A DNA stretch of 64,000 nt from positions 8,897,205 through 8,961,204 of the forward strand of contig NC_045138.2 of assembly GCF_008831285.2 (NCBI RefSeq). Reading direction: 5' to 3'. Numbering within the stretch: the first letter of the stretch is position 1; each line of letters opens with the position of its first letter. Origin of the DNA: Nymphaea colorata (lineage: Eukaryota; Streptophyta; Magnoliopsida; Nymphaeales; Nymphaeaceae). The notes beneath the pieces are model-generated. The model was not told the DNA's origin, did no database searches, and saw only the letters and a list, made by a program, of their open reading frames with translations. Shown one piece after another: positions 55,494 through 64,000 of this stretch. Both the position numbers and the translations under genes were made by a program.

Positions 55494-57093
55494 ATGGGCC
55501 CTTTTTTTGGTTATCTCCGCTGCCCTTTTTTTCTGTTCCGCCGCCGGCCGGTTGTGACCTTCTTTGGGGATTGCAATGGCTGACGCAGTGATTTCCAAGA
55601 TTGATGATGCCCTGGACACGGGCAGCAATACCAAGGGTGAGAACTTGCCTGTTCATGTCACCTCCATTCGGCTGAACAAGGATAACTATCTCTCGTGGTC
55701 TGCTGCCCTAGAAATCGGGATTACTAGTCGTGGTCGCCTGCACTATATCACTGGGGAGAAGCCTGCACCTTCTAAAACTGATTCGCAATGGCCGACCTGG
55801 GCGTTGGAAGATAGTCAGGTTAAAGTATGGATTATTAGTTCGGTTTCCGCAGATATTCAGCCTTTGATCTTGCGTAAATCGACTGCGTATGATATGTGGA
55901 CTGTTCTTGCACGTATGTATGGTCGTAAGAAGCGTGTTTTATGTGCATATCAAATCAAATGTAGCATATATGCTCTTAAACAGGGTGATTTATCTGTTGC
56001 CTCCTTCTATGCCGCCCTGAAGACCAAATGGGAGGAACTGGATTATCATGTGAATGATGACTGGAAATGTGGTGTTGATCATGCCCTGTATTGGGAAAAG
56101 GAATGGATGGACCGCACCTTTATCTTCCTTGGAGGCCTGCGTGATGAGTTTGAAACCATTCGGAGCCAGATTCTTAACTGTGATGAGATTCCTGGAATCG
56201 AAGAGGTGTATGCTCGTATTGAGTCTGAGGAGCAACGGCGCCAGATTATGCATATTGACTCCCATCAGGGGAGTTCTCCAGCAGCCTTTGTGAGCCATAC
56301 TTCAGGGACAGGGCAGCGTCCTACTCAACGATGCAGCCATTGCAACAAAGCGGGTCATTCTGTTGATTTTTGTTGGGATCTTCATCCTGAGAAGCGTCTC
56401 GTCCGAGGTCGTCCTCCTCCTCATCGCCGTGCTCCTTCTGTGCCCGAGCCTAGTCCGGGGTCGTCCAATGTTGCCAAATCCAAGCTCTCCTCAGATCAAC
56501 TCAGAGAGTTGCAAGCATACATTAGTCGTTTGTCTACCCAGGATGATGCTTCTACTTCTGAGGGGGCTAAGTTAGCCCAGGCCCTGGTTGCTACTAGTGA
56601 TCAAGGTAATTCCTCTCTCGGTGATTGGATTGTTGACAGTGGGGCTACTCATCACATGACAAGGGACCCTACGATGTTTCAAGAGTACAAGTTGACCTCT
56701 GGGCAGCAGCGTGTGTCTATGGCTAATGGTTCTTCTATCTCTGTGGCTGGAAAAGGGAGTTTATCATTACTGAACAAATATTGTCTTCATAATGCCCTGC
56801 ATGTTCCCAATATTCCCGTAAATTTGTTATCTGTCAGCAGTATTACCAAAGAGCTAAACTGTAATCTAATTTTCTCTGCTGATTGTTGTTTCCTGCAAGA
56901 CTTGGGGACGAGGCAGAAGATTGGGATTGGTTCGGTTATTGATGGTCTCTACAGACTGCCCGTACAAGTTGCTTCTGCTTTGATTTCAGCCACCAGTGGA
57001 CAGTTGCCTGGCGTAGAGGACAGATCCGTCATTATGCGTTGGCACGAGAGACTTGGTGATACCACAAGTGCAGAAACCAGTCATGTAGGCTAA
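55494..57093 (+). pseudogene. Copia-E gag-protease fragment (5' and 3' truncated)
   Basis: A 509-codon open frame (ATG at 55564 or, by comparison with Copia-C, 55576). Gag has VTSIRLNKDNYLSWSAALEI, DSQVKVWIISSVSADIQPLI and SFYAALKTKWEELDYHVNDD. The knuckle is CSHCNKAGHSVDFCWDLHPE (about 257), protease GDWIVDSGATHHMTRDP (about 358), then LHVPNIPVNLLSVSSI. It ends just after the integrase-finger start MRWHERLGD. No LTR, primer site, integrase core or RT is attached: it begins about 80 bp before the ATG at the D junction and stops at the H gag near 57060. Related to B, C and F. Confidence 0.85.
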
Positions 57094-57722
57094 GAGAAAG
57101 TGACTACAAGACTACTCAACCTATTATATGTATATGCTAAGTCTGGGAGTTCACTGCCTGTTAGAATTTGTGCCTTTGCTACAAAGTATTCTGAAGATAA
57201 CCCAGAAAGAAATTTATCTACCATCCTGGACTCAAAGTGTTTTGCATAGCAGTGCTGGAAAGGTGAGTGAAGGGCTTTTGACTGTTCATATGCAACAGTT
57301 AATGTGACAAAAGTACTGGGACAAGTCTTGATCACCTTGCTGTATGTTGTATAATTCTTCTTCCACTTGTAATATCTTAATAACATTGATAGCATGAGAA
57401 TATGTCTTCATAAGGAAAGACTACATATTTTTGTCCTTGTGTAGTATGCAATTGTTGGAGTTATATGAGACTCTACACTGTTCATAATCCACAACATCAC
57501 AATGTTATTGTCTTCATCCCATGCAGCATATTTCTCTTTTTTCTCGGCAAGTTCATTTTCTTCAAGGATATATTTCTTCCTATGACCAGCCACAGACATC
57601 ATGAACACCCTAGACCAGATTCCATAATTCGAACCATTAAGCTTGATCGTGGTTCCACAAGAGAAGGAATTTCTAGCCATCTTGTATTCATTAGAACCTT
57701 CAGACTTATTAACATCAGCCAT
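57060..57722 (-). pseudogene. Copia-H gag
   Basis: Minus strand from 57722: MADVNKSEGSNEYKMARNSF, TTIKLNGSNYGIWSRVFMMS, GHRKKYILEENELAEKKEKY, AAWDEDNNIVMLWIMNSVES. A frame break near 57400 follows, then SKALHSPFQHCYAKHFESRM, VDKFLSGLSSEYFVAKAQIL and TGSELPDLAYTYNRLSSLVV. This is the first two thirds of a copia gag, similar to the gag of J. It runs into Copia-E at about 57060, so knuckle, protease and most of pol are missing. Confidence 0.82.
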
Positions 57723-58292
57723 AGTAAAATCTCAAAAAAAATTGACGCACAATATATGTGTATAATAGGCAGCAGTCAACCACAATCGAGAAAAATATCG
57801 CTACTGACCACAGAAATCATAAGAATATTACAAGCAAGGAAACAAAGGAGAATCTGCAATCACCGGACATGAGTCAATTCTGCACAATAGAACAAGAGAA
57901 GATAGCAGATTACTGCAGTTTCAGCCAATGACTGCCGCAGCTCTAATCTTAGTTGGCCCACATGTGACTGCACATACGACTAGCAGTCCACAATGCACGT
58001 TATAAAGAACATTAATCCAAACAGCATCCACTAACAGCAGATAAGTTCTGCATATATTCTGCTCCACACGATCCACTTGAGGATCTGATCACACCTTCCA
58101 CATAGGCGAGAGTAGGTCCTCCTCCACGCAGCATGACCAGACCCTATCCTCTTACCGCCTCTCTGCTGGTGGATAAAAAGGAAGCGAGATGGGCGGCGGT
58201 AAGAGGACGAGAGAGGGGGAGAACGAAAGGGAAGAAGTCACCGTAAAATCTACTTGGCTGCCGACATTAGGATGCCCTTGGCTCTCATACTA
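57723..58292 (-). other. Copia-H leader
   Basis: Non-coding leader between the 5' LTR and the gag ATG. The degraded primer site is at about 58292-58280. Confidence 0.65.
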
Positions 58293-58488
58293 TGTTACAA
58301 CCAGAGAGAGAGAACGTTCAAAAATTGTCATTAACGTAACCCTAATCTCAGGGATAAAAGAGATTAGGGCTGGCGGTAACCAGAATTACAATTTTAGTCC
58401 AACTAAAATAAAATAACAGTAAAAGACACACATTTCAACTTCCTAATATTGTAGAATAACTCAAACCGACAGTCAAATATATTTAACA
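58293..58488 (-). repeat. Copia-H 5' LTR
   Basis: 196 bp, similar to 46481-46673 with scattered changes. Target copy AAACA at 58489-58493. Confidence 0.9.
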
Positions 58489-58706
58489 AAACAGAAAAGG
58501 CTTTTACAAAAGAACCAGATGACACTAAAAAGCTTAATAAGAAAATTATCTTTAAAGATGCAAATCAGAAAGGAACATACAGTGAGTACCACAGAATGGC
58601 ATAAAATTCAAACACTTTGACATACGGCAGAACACATAGTCATGTCCTATTGCAGTTGGCACATGGTTATCAAACAAGGAGTTGCTACTGACAGTAACTT
58701 AAATAC

Positions 58707-58835
58707 CTGGGCAAATGATCAGCATGTTGAATAAAATTGGACCATGATATGTCGCCTTCTTCCAGTTGAAGGTCCACATCCTTACCAACAGCTGGAATGA
58801 CAATAGCTTTGCAACTACCAGCTTCTCTAACACGT
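58707..58835 (-). CDS. AAE18: AAE17/AAE18-like enzyme, exon upstream of the 12-kb intron
   Basis: Encodes RVREAGSCKAIVIPAVG, KDVDLQLEEGDISWSNF and IQHADHLPR, which precedes the P-loop exon in AAE17/18 proteins (usually ...NHLPRPxEY). Acceptor CTTACAG|AC at 58836 and donor CCCAG|GTATTT at 58706 are good. The split Arg codon (AG|G) joins exactly to the exon starting at 46461. The intron between them is 12.2 kb, nearly all transposon. With the eight downstream exons the window encodes about 426 residues. The family is over 700, so about 300 N-terminal residues are not recognised here and may lie beyond 64000. Confidence 0.82.
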
Positions 58836-60233
58836 CTGTAAGTTTCAAAAAAGAAGTGATGTTTCAACTTTCATAATGCCAAGCCTTCTAGACATCATGT
58901 TTGGTTTATCATTAAGTAAACTAAAAAAAAGGAACAAAATGATACCAGATTCACGAAAACAAAAATCAGCCAAGATGATGTATCTCTATGTCTCTAGATT
59001 CAAGATGACCTTCCCCCAGCACTATAACCTTTTCTCTCACATTCAGGAATAGAAATCATAACTTTTTTGCATCTTGATAAGGAGGATTTTATCTGGTATG
59101 TGTAATGACCTTAGACTAAAGCACATATGCAGCATAAGATACATGTAGCAAAACTGAGTAAACCTCCGTGTTATCTGTAGACAACATCTAAGAGGCAAGA
59201 GGTAGTGGAGCTTAAGAAAGAACAGACTTTTAGTAACAGAAAAGAGGTTAAGTGGGTCAACTTTCACTATCTTGCTTTAACCTGGCATGACAAAATGATG
59301 GTAGAAGAGAGATGTTTAAGGTGTTGAAGAAGTTGAGGTCAACGATTCCATCTTCAAGCTTGTTCACCTACATTTAAGCCTGAATTAAACTTCCAGAGGC
59401 AGCTCTTTGAAATACTTTTTTTTTTTTTTTTTTTTTTTTTTTGCTTCTGGTGCTCAGCAGCAAATTAGGAACTTCAGCCTCACGGTTGACACTCCAGCCT
59501 CACGGTTGACACTCCAGCCTCTTGGATAGCAAGCCAGTTCTTTGCTTGGCCATTAATTCTGCCCTACATACATCTAGCTACTTGAATTTTGAACAATGAT
59601 GTGTCACATATTTTTAATTGGCAAAATAAATGGCCTCGCATCAAACCGGGCCCATGATGGAGCTCTTAAACTGAGACAAAAACCCTTTCTTGAAGACATT
59701 CTGCTGTCTCCCTCTCTCCAGCACCTTAGATGCTCTCTCTCTCTCTCTCTCTTGTTTATGCAAGGAGTACACAGCAGTTGCTTCTCCCTTAATCTCTGCT
59801 AATTTGCTGTCAAACCACAAGAACAAAGTTTAGGTAGTAATTCAGAACTGAACTTCTTCCCTAATGTTTGCTACACTTTCTGTATCTCTTCTCCTAAACA
59901 TCCAACACAGTATTGACCATGGAGAGTTAAAATCATCTAGAACCTATTCTTTGTAGCCTTAACAAACTAGGTGCATAGTCAAGAACCCATCTGCAAGGTT
60001 TCAGTGCAATATCCTGGATGAGGCAAAAAGGAGGTGCAAGTGAATGAGAGTATAAATGTGTAAATTATCTATGTAAGTCAGGTTGAGCCATCAAATTTCC
60101 ACTGTCAGTCATCTGGTGGCCAAATTATTCTAGAAATGCAATCATATAGCAAGCATCAAAATATCCAAAAAATGTGAGGATAAAAAGGATTGATAGGTAG
60201 CTCTAACTTTCGTGGTTTTTTTTTTAATATATA
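58836..60233. other. Probable intron sequence of the AAE-like gene with simple repeats
   Basis: No further AAE exon recognised. Contains a 27-bp T run (59416-59442), a 20-bp tandem unit CAGCCTCACGGTTGACACTC twice (59475-59514), and a CT run (59730-59752). Confidence 0.5.
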
Positions 60234-60489
60234 TGTTGAGAAAATGTGCTGGTTTGAGGTTTTCTGAATTTTGAAACTTTATTATTAGGTAGTTCTTTGA
60301 ATTTTTAATTATTTATTGGACTCTTTATGTAAGAGGTTAGACATAACCATAATTAGTTCCTTTTAATCTGAACGAAGAGGAGGAGCCGTTACAGACACCT
60401 TCCTTTTCTCTCTTTCTCTGCTCTATAGCTTCTCTCGATTATCTCGTCTCATATTCTTCGTTCTTACTTTTTTAACTTTAAGGTCAACA
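60234..60489 (+). repeat. Copia-J left LTR
   Basis: 256 bp from TGTTGAGAAAATG to AAGGTCAACA, followed by primer-like TGGTATAAGAGC at 60490-60501. It does not match the LTR at the right end of J. Confidence 0.75.
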
Positions 60490-61028
60490 TGGTATAAGAG
60501 CAAACAGTCTTGGGACCCTATTGACGCTGTTTTAAATTAATGAGACTTCCTCGTTCTCTTATTCTCCATCAATGCCTAGGTGCTGATAATCTTTCTTTTG
60601 GCTGAAAACGGTACTTCTCAGCCTGTCGAGGGTTAGGGTACTGATCACAAACATGTCAACGTGATTAGAACCCCTAACCCATGTTAATTAGGTCGTTGGT
60701 GGAACTTCAAGCATATGTGGATAGTTGCTGATCGCTTGAAGATATGAATCTGACGTAATTTCTGCATGCAACTATGTGCCTATCATGGAGTTGCTGAGAC
60801 AACGGGTTGCAGGTCAGAACATTGTTTGTTATTAGTGTAGTGTCGCTGTAGTACAGGCGTGATTGCAGTCTGTCGTGGGTTAAGTTAATTCATTTGTTGG
60901 ACCAGTTGTGTTCATTGGGAGTAACTTGTCGATCAGAATATCTATTGTCTTTCATTCAAGGGTATTTCATAATTACATAAAGGTTTGTTCATGGACTTCC
61001 AGATTTTTCTATCTTCTAGAGGTTTATC

Positions 61029-62560
61029 ATGGCTAACAATAAATCTCTACAACATCATACAATTGAATCTGAAAATAAGCAAACAAATGCTGGTGTAGAG
61101 TACAAAAGCTTTCTCAAATCCATTTTCTTTTGGATCTATTATCACACTCGATGGATCTAACTATGATGTATGGGCTAGAACCTTCATGCCATCAGTTATT
61201 GGACACAGGAAGAAATATATTCTGGAAGAAGATAAGGCAGTAAAAGAAAATCGGCAAGTATGTATGGTGGGAGGAAAAAAAAACCATAATTAGTGTTTGG
61301 CTTATGAATAAACACTCAGCCTCAAATTGATGTTGGGCTCTCCAATTATAGTACAACTACAGCTATGTGGAATTCTCTCCAGGAAACATACTCTCAAGAC
61401 AAGAACATCAGCAAAATTCTACAAGTTCAGCAAGAACTGTTACAAATACAGCGAGGTGACATGGATTTAACTTAATACTTTACGAAACTGAAGTTTACTT
61501 ATGAAAAGATAAATTCCTTAAAACCTCCCAGCAAGCACTGTCTCAAGTTTCACATGGAGCCTATGTCACACGGATACGGGTACGGGTATCCTACGGATAC
61601 GGGTACGGGTACGCGGACACGGTAATTTCAAAATTTTAGGATACGCGGACACGGCGAATATTATATTTTAAAAAAATTAAAAATGATAATGAAATAAAAA
61701 AACATGAAATTTATAATAAAAAGACTAACGTCCCTCTTTCTTTGTCTTTCTTTGTCCATACTTTGTCTGTCCTCATAGACAACACAGCCAAAGAAAAACC
61801 CACTTTTATTTTAAAATATTAAAACAATTTAAATTTTAAATATATATATAAAATAATGTTGATAGAAAATGAGGTTACCGTGAGTTTGCAAACAATTTAA
61901 AATTATAACCGTTTTTGTTTAAATAACACAAAATTTAGGGCCATTTTGAAATTTGTTCAAATGAAAGCTATAAAACGGATTATAAAAGTGGTTCGGATCG
62001 GGTCTGACCCAGACCCGATCCAAAACGTATCCGGCCGTATCGCCGTGTCGGGATTCCCGTGTCGGCGTGTCGACACCGGTACTCAACCCAATCTGCCGTA
62101 TCCGTGTGACGTAGCATGGAGCAAATGATTGTTGTTAAATTTCTAGCTGGATTGTCATCAGATTACTCTCCAACCACAATTCAAATGCTTACAGGATCAG
62201 ATTTTCCCAATCTAGATGAGGCCTTCAACAGGCTAAACAGATTGACCGTTACCCTTCCTCCATCTACAAATAACTCTTAGGCATCTGCACGTGTCTCATT
62301 TGGAGGAGGACGAAATGAAGTGCACAACACACATCCCATGGTAGAGGAAGAGGTCGTGGTCTAAGAGGATGCGGAAGACTCAAATACCCATACTGTGGTC
62401 GACTTGGCCACTTAAAGGATAAGTGCTGGAATAAAGTGGATAAACCTAACACATTTGTATCATCGACTGTGACATCCTCATCCATTTCAACTTCTAACAC
62501 ACAGTCTATTAGAATGGCTCCTAAGGTGAATCCCACTTGTAGATGCTACATCAAACTTGA
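61029..62560 (+). pseudogene. Copia-J gag (interrupted by a MITE)
   Basis: Starts MANNKSLQHHTIES. Pieces in several frames: GSIITLDGSNYDVWARTFMP, GHRKKYILEED, SLQETYSQDKNISKILQVQQ, a 554-bp MITE at 61561-62114, then VKFLAGLSSDYSPTTIQMLT and FNRLNRLTVTLPPS, and a knuckle remnant with CGRLGHLKDKCW near 62400. It resembles the Copia-H gag. Stops and shifts throughout. Confidence 0.75.
61561..62114. mobile_element. hAT-type MITE with 8-bp target duplication
   Basis: Inverted ends CTATGTCACACGGATACGG and complement CTACGTCACACGGATACGG are flanked by CATGGAGC (61553-61560 and 62115-62122). Subterminal GGATACGGGTACGGGTA repeats are typical of a hAT family. The interior is AT-rich and non-coding. 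Confidence 0.92.
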
Positions 62561-62569
62561 CTTAATTAT

Positions 62570-63715
62570 GGAGCATTGATCAAATATTGCACCTTCTACC
62601 TCATCACCTTCCACGCTATCACAAATTCAGCATATTCTACAGGTAGAACTCCCTACAATGGCTGTTGGATAATTGATTTTGGAGCATTTAAACACTTTTG
62701 TGGAGATGCTAGTATTTCAAACTTGCAAAAAATTAATCCCTCATGGCATGTTCGATTGGCAGATGGAAGGCTATCTCCGGTACAAAGACATTGAGACGTT
62801 TGTCTATCTCGATCTTTACATGTTCATGAAGTGTAATATACTCCTGAATTTCCAAAGAATTAACTAAAGAGATTAATTGTCGAGTTGTTTTTGACCCAGG
62901 TATTTGTGTATTTCAAGACCTATCGACTGGGAGGAAGATTGGTGGACACCATGAGAGAGATGGAATCTACTTATTGGATACATCCGTTAAAGAGGCGTCA
63001 TTCTTATGGGACTGATGCCCACCCAAATCCTAGTTTCTATCGGAGTATAGTTGGCATGTTGCAATATCTTACTTTTACACGCCAGACATAGTATATGTTG
63101 TGAATCAAGTCTCTCAGTTTATGCATGCACCCACAAAAGAGCATATGCATGCTACCAAACGTATTTTGCATTTACTCTTGGGGATGGACTCATCTACACA
63201 AGACAGTCAACTGTTTTGCATGGCCACAACATTTCCACTTATACTGATGCAGATTGGGCAGGTGATCCAGACGATAAACGATCAGTTTCCAGTTATTGTC
63301 TCTTCCTTGATTCCAACCTTATATTTGTTGGAGCAACAGGAAACAATGTGCAGTTGCCAGATCTAGCACTGAGGCAGAATATAGGGCAATCGCTGCAGGC
63401 ACAACTGAAGCTTCATGATTATGTCATCTGATTGGAGAACTTTCTCTTCCCATTGCTCAGTCATCTCTATTTTGTGACAACCAAAGCGCGATCAAGATTG
63501 CCTTCAATCATGTTCTACATAATCGCACTAAGCATATAGAGATTGATCAACACTTCATTCGTCAAAAGGTTGCGGAAGACGAGATTGTTCCTACTTATAT
63601 ATCCACGTTTGAACAAGTGGCTAATCTTTTTACCAAGGGACTCGCAGGGCACCATTTCTGGGAATTGAAGAACAAGTTGCGCATGATCAAACCCCATGCA
63701 CAACTTGAGGGAAAC
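62570..63715 (+). pseudogene. Copia-J protease joined to RT end and RNase H (internal deletion)
   Basis: Protease: CWIIDFGAFKHFCGD (D-S-G changed to D-F-G), VRLADGRLSPV, then VFDPGICVFQDLSTGRKIGG. Near 63003 the text jumps to the RT end: HPNPSFYRSIVGMLQYLTFT, VNQVSQFMHAPTKEHMHAT, then RNase H YTDADWAGDPDDKRS, CDNQSAIKIAFNHVLHNRTK-like text and a HAQLEGNC-type end. Integrase and most of RT are absent. The RNase H matches the K family. Confidence 0.78.
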
Positions 63716-63993
63716 TGTTAAGTTTGTACATATGGATCGGGTCACCCAAACCCGACCCATTTGACCCACACACCCAACATGGTTGGTGGCATACTTGTAA
63801 ATCTTATTGTTATTTTGTGTATTTTATGATGTACCCTAAATCGTGATTAGTATATAATGACAACAAGGGGCAGACGTCATTTGTTGCTGCTCTCTTTCAT
63901 CTCTCTCTTGCTTGGACATGCAGCCCACTTCTCTCTTCCTCCTCTTGCATCTAACTTCATTCGGTGGTTGGTATTAGATATCAAAATCTTACA
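63716..63993 (+). repeat. Right LTR of J, belonging to the K/L family
   Basis: 278 bp from TGTTAAGTTTG to AATCTTACA, preceded by CTTGAGGGAAAC. It shares GGTGGCATACTTGTAA and the C/T-rich tail with 38468-38742 and 40201-40482, but not with the left LTR of J. Confidence 0.82.
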
Positions 63994-64000
63994 CTTCGTT

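Larger units (their letters stand above)
46481..58488 (-). mobile_element. Copia-H in an intron of the AAE-like gene (contains nested F, D, C, E)
   Basis: LTRs at 46481-46673 and 58293-58488 (TGTTAAATATA...TGTAACA on the minus strand) are flanked by AAACA (46476-46480 and 58489-58493). A degraded primer site TAGTATGAGAGCC follows the 5' LTR on the minus strand. Only gag (57722-57060) and the end of RNase H (46924-46674) remain. The central pol has been replaced by other elements. It sits in the same orientation as the gene. Confidence 0.9.

Noticed and set aside
57465-57872. 135-codon plus-strand frame
   Set aside because: Antisense to the Copia-H gag, which carries the real homology.
58836-60233. 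Further upstream AAE-like exons
   Set aside because: I searched by eye for conserved N-terminal motifs on the minus strand and found none convincing.

Overview
The window is a repeat-dense piece of a flowering-plant nuclear genome. The evidence is plant-type Ty1/copia and Ty3/gypsy (chromovirus) elements with initiator-Met tRNA primer sites, plant hAT and CACTA termini, a plant LINE, and fragments of two plant genes: an intron-rich acyl-activating enzyme of the AAE17/AAE18 type, and the N-terminal part of a UBC23-type E2. I see no bacterial-style operons, CRISPR array, tRNA or rRNA. The species cannot be named from the sequence.

Layout. 1-785: GC-rich and CTCGA-rich hAT-like termini. 785-15870: a minus-strand LINE split by Copia-A (1167-14929, TSD AGAAA). 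Copia-A is itself split by a minus-strand TRIM (1661-2064, TSD CTAGC), a degraded BED/DUF659 hAT (2195-5559), a MITE (7013-7338, 8-bp TSD) and Copia-N (8130-12572, TSD ATTAT), a young copia whose integrase core is missing in frame. 16267-17262: a CACTA terminus and the minus-strand UBC23-like fragment. 18.6-24.3 kb: Copia-B, a decayed plus-strand copia with only a 3' LTR. 24345-29700: a GATAA-rich minisatellite split by a 5.1-kb minus-strand gypsy chromovirus (24602-29676, TSD GATAA). 30589-34036: a second hAT, with a decayed TTF-type transposase and 8-bp TSD CTCCCATG. 34.1-35.2 kb: a LINE ORF1 remnant. 36.3 kb: a foldback MITE. 38468-42085: two related copia pieces, K (minus) and L (plus).

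44365-58835 (minus) holds the last nine recognisable exons of the AAE17/18-like gene, with intact GT-AG introns and a C-terminal SKL peroxisomal signal. One intron carries the 12-kb copia H (46481-58488, TSD AAACA). Inside H lie pieces of copias F, D and E and the almost complete Copia-C (49956-55424, TSD CTACA). 60234-63993 is a chimeric copia, J, with unlike LTRs at its two ends and a 554-bp MITE (61561-62114, TSD CATGGAGC).

The only good candidate for a working host gene is the AAE-like gene, whose N-terminal exons are not recognisable here. The history can be read from nesting and target duplications. The most notable elements are Copia-N (integrase-less but recently inserted), Copia-C (one premature stop in 1402 codons, about four LTR differences) and the H/F/D/C/E stack inside an apparently intact gene. 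I found no wholly new cellular system. The best leads are the trans-mobilised Copia-N and the recombinant junctions in E and J.
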